From: Oscillospiraceae bacterium
GTDB lineage: Bacteria > Bacillota > Clostridia > Oscillospirales > Oscillospiraceae
Assembly (NCBI GenBank): GCA_016293865.1
Contig: JAEDDG010000003.1
Coordinates: forward strand, 1-64,000
Reading direction: 5' to 3'
Length of the DNA: 64,000 nucleotides
Shown here: piece after piece, positions 1-7,896 of the stretch
Layout: the number at the start of each line of letters is the position of its first letter
Numbering within the stretch: the stretch's first letter is position 1
The notes under the pieces: generated by a model
Databases searched by the model: none
Told to the model about the DNA's origin: nothing
What the model saw: the letters and a program-made list of their open reading frames with translations, nothing else
Translations under genes and position numbers: made by a program

Positions 1-157
1 GCCAGACGTTCTGCACGTCGTCGTCGTCTTCCAGAAGATCGATCATCTTTTCAAACTTCTTGACATCGTCCTCGCTGGTGATCTTCACATAATTCTGGGG
101 AACCATCTCAATCTGCGCGGAGTCAAACTTATATTTGCCTTCCAGCGCCGCACACAC
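1..157 (-). pseudogene. Displaced 3' fragment of a second yebC copy
   Basis: Positions 1-157 align without gaps to 1379-1535 inside the intact yebC. I count only six mismatches (at 56, 68, 119, 134, 149 and 152), and all fall at third codon positions and leave the protein unchanged. The fragment encodes the YebC C-terminal region (KYKFDSAQIEMV onward) and runs off the left window edge a few codons before the expected stop. Homology stops abruptly near 157, just before a terminator hairpin, and no 5' part or start follows. It is a fragment, not a functional gene. The purely synonymous divergence suggests it comes from a once-selected allele of a related strain rather than a decayed tandem copy. 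A contig-end assembly artefact cannot be excluded. Confidence 0.8.
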
Positions 158-162
158 ATATG

Positions 163-193
163 AAAAGACCGACCGTGACCCGGTCAGTCTTTT
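163..193 (-). terminator. Intrinsic terminator of the orphan ORF
   Basis: A 13-bp stem (163-175 with 181-193, one wobble pair) with a 5-nt loop begins and ends in A4/T4, so it can terminate on either strand. It lies five bases beyond the stop of the gene at 198-923 and abuts the yebC fragment. Confidence 0.85.
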
Positions 194-197
194 GTGT

Positions 198-923
198 TTA
201 TTCCGTTCGGCCGATCAGCACAGACGTCTGCTGTATGCTGCGTCCCGCCGTACCGATTTCCGGCAGATACGCCGGCTGGTCATGCTGCACCATGTCCACA
301 TCGCCAATACACCACGCCGTGTCGTCAATCACCGCAAAATCCACTGTGTCCGTCCCCGCCACAAGATACATGGGCGTCTCCTCAGAGGTCTTCTCCGCAA
401 GGGCATAAAGCTGTCCCATATCTTCGGGCTCCGCCAGCTCCACCGTGACTTCCCCGCGCCACACAAAAATGTTGGCAAATTTCTTCAGGCAGTCTGTCTC
501 TTCGTCCAGCAGCGCCACACGAAAACGCTCAACCGGCAGCGACAAATCCAAAGTCCAGTCCCGGCCGTCCTCCTGGTGCTGAAAACAGGCAAGGACCGGG
601 CCATACTGCAGTCCGTCCAGCGCACCAAGCTCCTTTACTACGCATGCATAATACGCCTCCGGCATTGCACATGTGGCCACATACAGCGTCCGCGGTTCAT
701 CCACCGGCTGGCTTTTGATCTGTTTTACTCTGTAAACGGGATGGCGTATCTCCTGCTCTGTGGGCCAGACGCCGGATGTAAAGCTGTCCGCTCCCGCGAT
801 TCCGCGGGGCGGGTTTGGCACAAAACGCCAGCAGACGTACGCCAGTGCAGCCGCTTCCAGAATACAGAGCGCGGCAAGGATAATCAGAGTATGTATTCTT
901 TTCCACTTTTTCACTTCGATCAT
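198..923 (-). CDS. Hypothetical membrane-anchored protein, 241 aa
   Basis: I do not recognise this family. The protein starts MIEVKKWKRIHTL, then has one hydrophobic segment (about residues 11-33), so it is probably anchored by its N-terminus with about 200 residues outside the cell; there is no lipobox. The rest is an acidic mixed alpha/beta domain without a catalytic motif I can name. The start is supported by GGGAGG six bases upstream of ATG. It stands alone between two directly repeated pieces of yebC and has its own terminator. Upstream DNA is clearly AT-richer than the rest of the window, so the gene may have arrived with that segment. Confidence 0.65.
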   Translation of the reverse strand: MIEVKKWKRIHTLIILAALCILEAAALAYVCWRFVPNPPRGIAGADSFTSGVWPTEQEIRHPVYRVKQIKSQPVDEPRTLYVATCAMPEAYYACVVKELGALDGLQYGPVLACFQHQEDGRDWTLDLSLPVERFRVALLDEETDCLKKFANIFVWRGEVTVELAEPEDMGQLYALAEKTSEETPMYLVAGTDTVDFAVIDDTAWCIGDVDMVQHDQPAYLPEIGTAGRSIQQTSVLIGRTE

Positions 924-1325
924 TTTCCTCCCTCTGATCCTTTTTGTACTGATCGGCCAGCGAACTCAGATTACTGTGATCGCACTACGCTTCATACACA
1001 GAATACGACCGTATGGTATAGACATAGTTTCCTGAATAATAAGTGATCCCAGCAGTTGTTACCTCAGCATAACGTATCATCAAACACAAAATACATAAAA
1101 ACGTTTTCTATCCCTCCTTGGATAGTATAAGCTTGACTTAATTTAATTTCACCATAGTCTCTGCCTTCCTCTATCGAAAGATAACGAGGTCATACGCTCT
1201 CAGCATATTAATTCATTTCCGACGTATCATTACTTGCTGCACTTGCAGGAGAAACAAGCAAAAGAGTCATCATATTTCTATAAATCGAAACGTTTTTTGT
1301 GTACTTTTCCGAATTTCGTGCAAAA
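924..1325. other. AT-rich stretch without a gene
   Basis: About 400 bases with no supportable gene and a clearly lower GC content than its neighbours. On the minus strand a TATACT box near 1110-1118 is followed by an AAGGAGG and a ten-codon ORF, which I do not regard as a gene. The composition fits inserted or degraded foreign DNA. Confidence 0.5.
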
Positions 1326-1356
1326 AAACCGCGGGGCAGAGCCTGTCCCGCGGTTT
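1326..1356 (-). terminator. Intrinsic terminator of yebC
   Basis: A ten-base perfect stem (AAACCGCGGG at 1326-1335 with CCCGCGGTTT at 1347-1356) closes an 11-base loop and is followed on the minus strand by a T-run. It lies five bases after the yebC stop. Confidence 0.9.
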
Positions 1357-1361
1357 GTCCA

Positions 1362-2090
1362 TTATTCTTCCCAATTGTGCCAGACGTTCTGCACGTCGTC
1401 GTCGTCTTCCAGAAGATCGATCATCTTTTCAAATTTCTTGACATCATCCTCGCTGGTGATCTTCACATAATTCTGGGGAACCATCTCAATCTGCGCAGAG
1501 TCAAACTTATACTTGCCTTCCAGCGCAGCGCACACATCGTTGAAGCTGTCCGGATCCGTGTAAACGACAAATGCGCCGTCATCGTTGACGAGATCGTCCG
1601 CGCCGGCCTCCAGCGCGTCCTCCATGACGGCATCCTCTTCCAAATCCTCGTCCTCATCGTCAATCACAATCACGCCTTTTTTATCAAAAGACCATGAAAC
1701 GCAGCCGGCAGCACCCATATTTCCGCCGTATTTGTCAAACAGGTGCCGAACCTCAGAAGCAGTACGGTTGCGGTTGTCGGTCATGGCTTCAACAATGACA
1801 GCCACGCCGCACACACCGTAGCCTTCATACGTGACTCTCTCATAATTATCCGTGTTTCCGCTGCCCAGAGCCTTGTCAATGGTGCGCTTGATGTTGTCGT
1901 TGGGCATATTGGCCGCCTTTGCCTTGGCAATAACAGTGGCCAGGCGGGAGTTGTTCGCAGGATCGCCGCTGCCGCCCTCTTTAACGGCAACAATCATTTC
2001 ACGGGCAATTTTCGTAAAAGCCTGCGCCCTTTTTGCATCTGCAGCTCCCTTTGTTTTCTGTATATTATGCCACTTGGAATGTCCGGACAC
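1362..2090 (-). CDS. yebC: YebC/PmpR family regulatory or translation-associated protein
   Basis: Full-length member (242 aa) of the YebC/PmpR family, known as DNA-binding regulators and, more recently, as factors acting on ribosomes stalled at proline tracts; which role applies here cannot be told from sequence. The N-terminus SGHSKWHNIQKTKGAADAKR and the acidic C-terminus (LLEDDDDVQN) are typical. I prefer the GTG at 2090: AAAGGG lies about nine bases upstream, while the two upstream ATGs sit inside or against that ribosome binding site. It is a single-gene unit with its own promoter (2134-2162) and terminator. The last 157 bp before position 1379 are duplicated at the left window edge. Confidence 0.95.
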   Translation of the reverse strand: MSGHSKWHNIQKTKGAADAKRAQAFTKIAREMIVAVKEGGSGDPANNSRLATVIAKAKAANMPNDNIKRTIDKALGSGNTDNYERVTYEGYGVCGVAVIVEAMTDNRNRTASEVRHLFDKYGGNMGAAGCVSWSFDKKGVIVIDDEDEDLEEDAVMEDALEAGADDLVNDDGAFVVYTDPDSFNDVCAALEGKYKFDSAQIEMVPQNYVKITSEDDVKKFEKMIDLLEDDDDVQNVWHNWEE

Positions 2091-2133
2091 AAAATTCATC
2101 CCTTTCATCTATTTTGAACAGTTTAACATATAG

Positions 2134-2162
2134 ATTATAAAGGAAGCGGCGTGTATAGTCAA
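2134..2162 (-). promoter_or_regulatory. Sigma-A-type promoter of yebC
   Basis: On the minus strand TTGACT (2157-2162) and TATAAT (2134-2139) are separated by exactly 17 bases, placing the start of transcription about 40 bases upstream of the yebC GTG. Confidence 0.85.
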
Positions 2163-2212
2163 CCTTTTGTGCGGCTATAATTTTGATATTCATAAGATCG
2201 GAGGTGAATATT

Positions 2213-2335
2213 TTGGCGCACAGCAAAGGGAGCAGCAATCCCCATTCCGGAAAGGATTCTGCGGAACAGGCCGCACCGGTCAGTGAAATTCAGCAGTCCG
2301 GCCAAAAGAAAAAGAACAAGCAGTCATCCAGATAA
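2213..2335 (+). CDS. Small hydrophilic protein, 40 aa
   Basis: A small gene starting with TTG, seven bases after a full GGAGGTG ribosome binding site. The product is hydrophilic and rich in Ser, Gln and Lys: it begins (M)AHSKGSSNPHSGKD and ends in a basic KKKNKQSSR tail, without membrane segment or cysteine. A TATAAT lies at 2176-2181, though a matching -35 box is weak. A strong hairpin terminator follows within 15 bases. The composition recalls small spore or nucleic-acid-associated proteins, and spore-envelope genes lie next to it, but I do not recognise the family. Confidence 0.6.
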   Translation: MAHSKGSSNPHSGKDSAEQAAPVSEIQQSGQKKKNKQSSR

Positions 2336-2348
2336 TCTGCGCACATAT

Positions 2349-2378
2349 AAAGGCGGCAGGAGCCTTCCTGCCGCCTTT
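2349..2378. terminator. Bidirectional terminator
   Basis: The stem AAAGGCGGCAGGA pairs with TCCTGCCGCCTTT across a 4-5 base loop. A/T tracts on both sides let it serve both the plus-strand 40-aa gene and the minus-strand sipL unit, which converge here. Confidence 0.85.
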
Positions 2379-2416
2379 ATTCTGTATCTTCCCGCCTTCT
2401 GCACAGCCTGCAGTCC

Positions 2417-3949
2417 CTATCTGCGCCGCGGAATCAGAAGCATATTCCCCGCGCATACATCCGTCTCGCTCTCCAGACCGTTGGACTGCAGGATCAGCTC
2501 CCTTGTGGAGCAATATTTTTTCGCCAGCTGCCACACGGTATCGCCGTCACCGATGCGGCGCAGGACAACAGAGGGCCGGCCTGCGCAGTCCAGCGGCTTT
2601 TCCGGATCATAAGACGCCGTCTCAATCGCAGCAAACCGGCAGAAGCTGAAACGGCGCACAGTGAGCGCAACCGGGATGCGCACATCCACACCGGATGCAG
2701 TAACAGAGGTATGGTACTCCCCGCTCCACGCGGCGCTGAACATCAGAACGCTCTCCGCGTCACCCTCCAGCGGCAGGGTACAGGCAAGCTTCTGAACTGC
2801 AGACAGCAGGCGTCCATCCTCGGTTTCATAGATCATCACCACATTGGCCGGAACCGTGATCCCGCGCTGCCCTTCTGTCTGCTCTGCCGCCGGCTGCGCC
2901 AGAAAAACATTGACAGAAATGACGGATCCCACAGGCGCGGCAGCAGGCACAGTGCCCTTGATCATGGCGGGGATGGTGCTGCAGCTGTCCAGACTGCGCA
3001 GGGTATGCTTTTCCTGCGCACAATCCAGCGCATATTTTGTGCTGTATGCATCGGCAACATAGTCAATCCTCTGCCGCGTATACCTGGCGCACTGGACCAC
3101 AGCATGCAGCTCAACCGCAAAGCGGCCCGGTTCACTGTCATCCGGGCTCAGATACGCGCCGGTCAGCATCGGCCACACGTCAAACGCGCTGTCCTCACAC
3201 GGCAGCTCGAAGTCCACAATCTGCGAATAGGGAATGGTATGCTCAAAGCAGGCAAGGCCGCCGCCCTCCGGCCGATATAGCAGCTCCAGCACAACCTCAC
3301 CCTTCACAATGATCCGCGACCCGACGACAGAGAATTCACCGGTATTCAGCGTATACCCCTGGCGCAGGAGCTCGGCAGACGGGGATTTCAGCGCGGGAAC
3401 TGACAGATCATCAGAAATCAGGAACGTTTTTTCTGTCAGCTCTGTCAGCATCTGCGCGCTGCATTCTCCGTTCAGCAGCTCCGCCGCCGCATTCTCCGCA
3501 TTCTGCGCACCGGACGCAATGCGCAGCTCCTGTGCCGCGCAGCACATCACATCCACCGTCAGATTGACGCGGATCAGAATTTTCCGCGGATTGATCATCC
3601 GCGTTTCCGTGCCTGCAACCGATACGCGGGCACAGATGAGGCAATCCTGCGTTATATCCGGCGATTCCGCCTGCGCGGAAAACGGGATACTTGTTTCCAG
3701 CTTCCGCACACCGCCGCCGCCATCCGGCAGATATGTAACGCATACGTCCGTTACACCGGTGATGCGCACCTGTCCTCTCTCTCCCTCCTTGCTCCGCATC
3801 AGCGCCACGGCGCCTGTCTCAACAAAGCGGAGAATATCCGGCTGCGCGTCCGGCACGATCAGTTCTGCGGTTTCCTCATGGGCAAAAACAGAAGTAAATA
3901 CAGTCTTATACATGCTTACATGATTATAATCAAAGTTCAGCTGTTCCAC
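2417..3949 (-). CDS. sipL: SPOCS/LysM spore-envelope protein, SipL-like
   Basis: About 510 aa built of SPOCS (DUF3794) repeats followed by a C-terminal LysM domain (IGDGDTVWQLAKKYCST to LLIPRR). This matches clostridial SipL, the functional counterpart of Bacillus SpoVID, which binds SpoIVA and holds the spore coat to the forespore. The start motif QLNFDYNHVSMYKTVF and the PDAQPDILR motif are typical of the family. I place the start at the GTG at 3949, where GGGAG lies eight bases upstream; a GTG ten codons earlier (3979) has no visible ribosome binding site. spoVM ends 71 bases upstream on the same strand, so both parts of the spore basement layer are probably made from one transcript. Sporulation-specific expression in the mother cell is expected from the family. 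Confidence 0.85.
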   Translation of the reverse strand: MEQLNFDYNHVSMYKTVFTSVFAHEETAELIVPDAQPDILRFVETGAVALMRSKEGERGQVRITGVTDVCVTYLPDGGGGVRKLETSIPFSAQAESPDITQDCLICARVSVAGTETRMINPRKILIRVNLTVDVMCCAAQELRIASGAQNAENAAAELLNGECSAQMLTELTEKTFLISDDLSVPALKSPSAELLRQGYTLNTGEFSVVGSRIIVKGEVVLELLYRPEGGGLACFEHTIPYSQIVDFELPCEDSAFDVWPMLTGAYLSPDDSEPGRFAVELHAVVQCARYTRQRIDYVADAYSTKYALDCAQEKHTLRSLDSCSTIPAMIKGTVPAAAPVGSVISVNVFLAQPAAEQTEGQRGITVPANVVMIYETEDGRLLSAVQKLACTLPLEGDAESVLMFSAAWSGEYHTSVTASGVDVRIPVALTVRRFSFCRFAAIETASYDPEKPLDCAGRPSVVLRRIGDGDTVWQLAKKYCSTRELILQSNGLESETDVCAGNMLLIPRRR

Positions 3950-4020
3950 GCACGTCTCTCCCGTCTGTTCGGATTTCACTACAATGTATATTGGGACGGG
4001 TTACGCTTTATTCCAGCAGA

Positions 4021-4095
4021 TCAGTCCTTTACGCCAAAAACCAGACGAAGCAGACCCCTGAGCAGCTTTGGCGACCTGACCACCACGATTTTCAT
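4021..4095 (-). CDS. spoVM: SpoVM, forespore membrane-curvature peptide, 24 aa
   Basis: A 24-residue ORF starting MKIVVVRSPKLLRG and ending LVFGVKD. Aligned with Bacillus SpoVM (26 aa) it keeps Met-Lys at the start, Pro9, Lys10, Leu12, Gly14, Arg17, Gly21 and the Lys-Asp end; Pro9 is the residue known to be critical for recognising the convex forespore membrane. It is two residues shorter near the C-terminus. GGAGGTG lies six bases before the ATG, an ideal ribosome binding site. In Bacillus the amphipathic peptide anchors the SpoIVA shell. The position directly upstream of sipL strongly supports the call. Confidence 0.88.
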   Translation of the reverse strand: MKIVVVRSPKLLRGLLRLVFGVKD

Positions 4096-4112
4096 TATTG
4101 ACACCTCCGTTT

Positions 4113-4259
4113 TCAGCGCCTGCAGATGCAGATGCCTGCGGCAATCAGAATGATTCCCAGCGCAAACCACCAGAACGTTGAGGGCAGCACAAGAGCCAGG
4201 ATGACCAGCACGCCGGCAATCAGCAGAAGCAGACCGAGTCTGTTTGTACGTTTTTTCAC
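4113..4259 (-). CDS. Small two-helix membrane protein, 48 aa
   Basis: A GTG-started ORF with a strong GGAGGAGGGA ribosome binding site. The product begins MKKRTNRLG, then has two hydrophobic segments (about residues 8-25 and 30-46) joined by PSTFWW, and ends ICICRR, a helical hairpin with positive ends. It ends 17 bases upstream of the spoVM start, so it is almost surely co-transcribed with spoVM and sipL. I do not recognise the family; a role at the forespore membrane is inferred from position only. Confidence 0.7.
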   Translation of the reverse strand: MKKRTNRLGLLLLIAGVLVILALVLPSTFWWFALGIILIAAGICICRR

Positions 4260-4329
4260 ATTGTTCCCTCCTCCGCAGGTGTTCCGCTGCTCCAGTATAC
4301 GCGCCGAAAGGCAAGGCGGTCACACAAAA

Positions 4330-4365
4330 CCGCGGGTCGCCTGCACAAAGGTTGGCGGCCCGCGG
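4330..4365 (-). terminator. Terminator of the yesN-like gene
   Basis: An inverted repeat (CCGCGGGTCGCC at 4330-4341 with GGCGGCCCGCGG at 4354-4365, slightly imperfect) is followed on the minus strand by TTTT. It lies 20 bases past the stop of the response regulator gene. Confidence 0.75.
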
Positions 4366-4387
4366 CTCTGCGGTTTATTCTGCGTTT

Positions 4388-6040
4388 TTACGACTGCTGC
4401 CGGTTCACACCAGAATCTGCAGGCGGCGCGCAGGACTGCGCATACTGTTTCGGACTCTGGCCTGTCAGGCGCCTGAACATCTGGTAGAAATATTTCGGAT
4501 TGGAATAGCCGACCTGTTCTGAAATCTCATACATTTTCATCGGCGTTTTCTGGTCCTGCAGCAGTTTTTTTGCTCTCTCAACGCGCACACTGTTCAGATA
4601 ATCCGTAAAAGTCATCCCTGTTTCCCTTTTAAACAGCGTACTGAAATACACGCTGCTCAGTTCAACGGCGGCGCTGGCCTCTGACAGATCCAGTTCAGGA
4701 TCGCCGCAGTGTTCCCGAATATATGTACATGCCCGCTCAATCAGCTGCGCCGAACGTGAACGGCGCTGCCGCTTTTGCACCGACAGGCACTGGACAAACA
4801 GGTCATAAATCTGCCGCTGCAGCAGAAATGGGTTCGCCGACAGAAGGATCTGTGTGTACAGGCTGCGGTCTGCAAGGCACGGCAGATCATTTGACATGCC
4901 CCTGCTGTACAGATAAACATTCAGCCGGACAACAAGCTCCACGAAAATCCAACGGATAAAATCCTCCGAACCACCCGCCATCCGCACGGCTTCTCCAAAA
5001 AGACATTTCAGGCTAGCCAGCGCCGCCTCCTGATTCCCGGCCTGCAGCTTTGAAAGCACGTCCTCCATCTGCGGATACAGCGACACCGGCTGCATTGTCT
5101 CATACCGGAAAACATTTTCCATGCTGCAGATGCCGTTTTGTCCGAACGTGTTTTTATAGTTCAGCGCATCCAGCGCATCGCGCATGCTCTGGGAAAGCGC
5201 CTTGAATGCGCTGACAGTGCTCCCGATTCCGGCCGAAAGGCGGCTGTGAAAAACAAGCATCATCTTTTCCTGAAGCAGGATCAGCAGCTCCTCCAGCCGT
5301 TTGGTCAGCTGCTGCTCTGCTCCCTGCACCAGCAGGATTCCCCGCTGCATGGGATCAAAAAACACTACGCACGCCATTTCACGCGTACGGCAGATTTCTT
5401 CCGTCATATTCTGAATCACGATCTGCATAACTTCCCGGTCGGACTCCTGACTTTCCGCATAGTCCGGCACAACTGCAGCCACGCAGAGGTACGGATAAGC
5501 AGTCGGAACGCCAATGCGTGAGAGATGCCGGCGGCAGGCATCCTCACTCTCCTGCGTTCCGTTGCTCAGCAGCTGGAGCAGGTAACGTTCGCGCAGCAGC
5601 GGCAGACTCTCCTGCAGCAGTTTTTCAATCTGCTGCGCGTCACAGGCAGCAGACACCATACGCACATAAGAATCGATTGCGCGCCGGAGGACAACAAGCA
5701 GTTCGTCCTGACGGACCGGCTTCGTCAGAAAGTCAAACGCATTTGCGCGTATGGCCTCACGCGCTGAATCCAACGTTGCATATCCTGTGATAACAATGAT
5801 GCGCACATTCTTTTCCTCATTGCCGATCATTCTGGCAAGCTCCAGCCCGTTGAGCAGCGGAATATTGATGTCCATCAGGATAATCTGGGGCCTGTGCTGC
5901 AGATACAGCGAAAAAGCGTCAACGCCATTATCGGCTTCACAGCAGCACTCCAGGCCCAGCTCCTGCAGCGGGATCATTTCCAGCAGGCGGTCACGGATCA
6001 GCTGATCGTCATCCACAATCATCAGCTTCAGGCCGTTCAC
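4388..6040 (-). CDS. YesN-type response regulator with AraC DNA-binding domain
   Basis: About 550 aa. An N-terminal receiver domain begins LKLMIVDDDQLIR, has the phosphoacceptor Asp at about residue 57 (ILMDINIP) and a conserved Lys in FLTKPV. A long middle region without a named motif follows, and the last 100 residues form an AraC-type double helix-turn-helix (SSVYFSTLFKRETGMTFTDY and VGYSNPKYFYQMFRRLTG). I choose the GTG at 6040, six bases after AAGGAGG; the ATG upstream lies before that site. The gene overlaps the end of the sensor kinase gene by 32 bases, so the pair is translationally coupled. By analogy with YesMN systems it should activate the neighbouring sugar-uptake and hexosaminidase genes. 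Confidence 0.9.
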   Translation of the reverse strand: MNGLKLMIVDDDQLIRDRLLEMIPLQELGLECCCEADNGVDAFSLYLQHRPQIILMDINIPLLNGLELARMIGNEEKNVRIIVITGYATLDSAREAIRANAFDFLTKPVRQDELLVVLRRAIDSYVRMVSAACDAQQIEKLLQESLPLLRERYLLQLLSNGTQESEDACRRHLSRIGVPTAYPYLCVAAVVPDYAESQESDREVMQIVIQNMTEEICRTREMACVVFFDPMQRGILLVQGAEQQLTKRLEELLILLQEKMMLVFHSRLSAGIGSTVSAFKALSQSMRDALDALNYKNTFGQNGICSMENVFRYETMQPVSLYPQMEDVLSKLQAGNQEAALASLKCLFGEAVRMAGGSEDFIRWIFVELVVRLNVYLYSRGMSNDLPCLADRSLYTQILLSANPFLLQRQIYDLFVQCLSVQKRQRRSRSAQLIERACTYIREHCGDPELDLSEASAAVELSSVYFSTLFKRETGMTFTDYLNSVRVERAKKLLQDQKTPMKMYEISEQVGYSNPKYFYQMFRRLTGQSPKQYAQSCAPPADSGVNRQQS

Positions 6041-7859
6041 ACGTTTCCTCCTTCCCTGCCACATAAACGGTTACACGCGTATATTCACCGAATTCACTCT
6101 CCACTTCAAGGCGGCTCCCGGATCCATAATAAGCCTGGAGCCGCTTTCTGACGTTCCAGAGTCCGAAGTGGTTCTGCGGAATACGCTCCTCGGCAATCCG
6201 CCTGCGCATTTTCTCCAGTTCTGTTTCATCCATGCCGATTCCATTATCATGCACAGTGATGCGAAGGCCGCTTTCATCCGTCTGCGCGATCTCCACCAGG
6301 ATTCTGCAGTTGTGCGAAATTCCCTCAAACGCATGCAGAAAGACGTTTTCCACAATTGGCTGCAGAATCAGCCGCAGCACCGGCCGCTCAAGAAGCTCCG
6401 GCGCACTGCTGATTTCCACACTGACCTCTTTCTGCCGGCAAAGCCGCTGCAGGTCAATGTAATAGGTCACATGTTCCAGTTCCTGCTTCAGCGGCACGCA
6501 GGCCTCACCTTTGCTCAGCGAAAGCCTGAAGAAGCTACTGCAGTCCTCAATAATCCGCCGCACCATCTCCAGATCGCCGTGCCCGGCAAAATACAGCACG
6601 GAGTCCAGCGTGTTATACAAAAGATGCGGATTGATCTGTTCCTGAAGAAAACGCAGCTCGCGCGTGCGCTTTTCTTCCTCCAGCTTCCGTTCGTTGCGCA
6701 TCAGCGTCTGCACTTCATCCAGAAGCTGGTTGAAACTGCTGCCGAGAAATCCGATTTCATCCTGCGCCTCAACAACATACCGCACAGACAGGTCTCCGCC
6801 GCGCGCCTGCATGATGGTCTCTTTCAGTCTGGAAATCGGCCTGATCAGCCAGCCCGTAAACAGAAAAGCTGCAAAAACAGAATAGCAAAACGCCAGCACA
6901 GCCAGCAGAACAACAGTCACAGCCAGAGAATGCTGCGTGGATTCCAGAACATTGAATTCAGGCACAAAAACCAGGTAAGCCCGCAATTCCGCCAGATATA
7001 CCGATGCCGCCAGCTCCGGCCGGCGGTTTGTCTGAAATCTGAAAACCGCAGCAGTGGTACGGCTTTCGCAGATTCTCTCCAGCGTTCCCCTGTCAGACAG
7101 TGCCCCGTCCAGCAGCCTTTCCTTTGTGGAATAAAGGACTTCCCCGGCCGTCGAAATCAGCGCAAATTCACCCCGGTCGTCACCGCAAAGGGCTTCAAGC
7201 CAAGCGGCATTTACAAAAACGTTGACTACGCCCGTCTCCTTATATGAGCGCTCATCACGCATGATATAGACATTTGAAAAGCACGGCGTGTTTTTCAGCG
7301 GCTGCAGTGAATGATCCGGCATAAACCATACCGGCGATGCGCACGCACTGATCAGATCAATTCCCTTTCCGGCATAGGCATCAAGCAAACCTTCATAATC
7401 CCGGACAGGCAATGCCTCCACATCATTGCTGCCGGTGTAAAAATAGCTCTTGAAATACTGAAAGGATGTGCCGTTCGTCTTGTAAATCGCAAACCCCTCC
7501 AGCCCTGGCAGCGCCGCGCAGAACCTGTCGCCGTACGCTCTGAGTGCATTGTATATTTCCGCATCGTTCAGTCCGGTCGGTTCCGACAGCAGCTGCGACC
7601 GTATGCTGCCGTCATAAAACAGCGACAGAATGTTGTTCTGCAGGTTCAGCACAGTCGCGCTGAATGTATCCCTTCTGTTCTCCATTTCCTGCAGCAGAAG
7701 GCGTTCATTTTCCTGTGCAAGCCTGTCTGCCGTCCGGATATAGATGGTAAAAATCGCCAGAAAAAAACCGAGAATTACAATAGCGAAGAGAAGAAGCGTC
7801 ATTTTCACTTTCATGCCGGCCGGCCGCGCCGCCCAGCGCTGTCTGACTTTTTTCTGCAT
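6009..7859 (-). CDS. YesM-type sensor histidine kinase
   Basis: A 616-aa membrane sensor. Transmembrane helix 1 is at about 20-41, a large extracellular sensor domain at 42-311, helix 2 at 312-338, a HAMP domain to about 390, a coiled coil, then the His-kinase motif LQEQINPHLLYNTL with the phosphorylated His near 412, and an ATPase domain with N-box PIVENVFLHAF and G-box DNGIGMD. This is the LytS/YesM architecture that pairs with AraC-type response regulators, encoded just downstream. The start at 7859 follows GGAGGAG; the reading frame extends 50 codons further upstream, but that part is low-complexity and lacks a ribosome binding site. The large external domain suggests it senses a sugar or a ligand-loaded binding protein. 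Confidence 0.92.
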   Translation of the reverse strand: MQKKVRQRWAARPAGMKVKMTLLLFAIVILGFFLAIFTIYIRTADRLAQENERLLLQEMENRRDTFSATVLNLQNNILSLFYDGSIRSQLLSEPTGLNDAEIYNALRAYGDRFCAALPGLEGFAIYKTNGTSFQYFKSYFYTGSNDVEALPVRDYEGLLDAYAGKGIDLISACASPVWFMPDHSLQPLKNTPCFSNVYIMRDERSYKETGVVNVFVNAAWLEALCGDDRGEFALISTAGEVLYSTKERLLDGALSDRGTLERICESRTTAAVFRFQTNRRPELAASVYLAELRAYLVFVPEFNVLESTQHSLAVTVVLLAVLAFCYSVFAAFLFTGWLIRPISRLKETIMQARGGDLSVRYVVEAQDEIGFLGSSFNQLLDEVQTLMRNERKLEEEKRTRELRFLQEQINPHLLYNTLDSVLYFAGHGDLEMVRRIIEDCSSFFRLSLSKGEACVPLKQELEHVTYYIDLQRLCRQKEVSVEISSAPELLERPVLRLILQPIVENVFLHAFEGISHNCRILVEIAQTDESGLRITVHDNGIGMDETELEKMRRRIAEERIPQNHFGLWNVRKRLQAYYGSGSRLEVESEFGEYTRVTVYVAGKEETCERPEADDCG

Positions 7860-7896
7860 TGTCTTCTCCTCCCCCGGATTTCCGCATGCTGCCGGA

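Noticed and set aside
1096..1110. Catabolite-responsive (cre) element in the AT-rich stretch
   Set aside because: The core AAAACGTTTT fits loosely, but the conserved outer TG and CA bases are missing and no sugar gene is next to it.
4096..4323. A 100-codon minus-strand ORF ending with the SpoVM peptide
   Set aside because: Only its last 24 codons are coding; the upstream part overlaps the 48-aa membrane protein in another frame, and a perfect ribosome binding site precedes the internal spoVM ATG.
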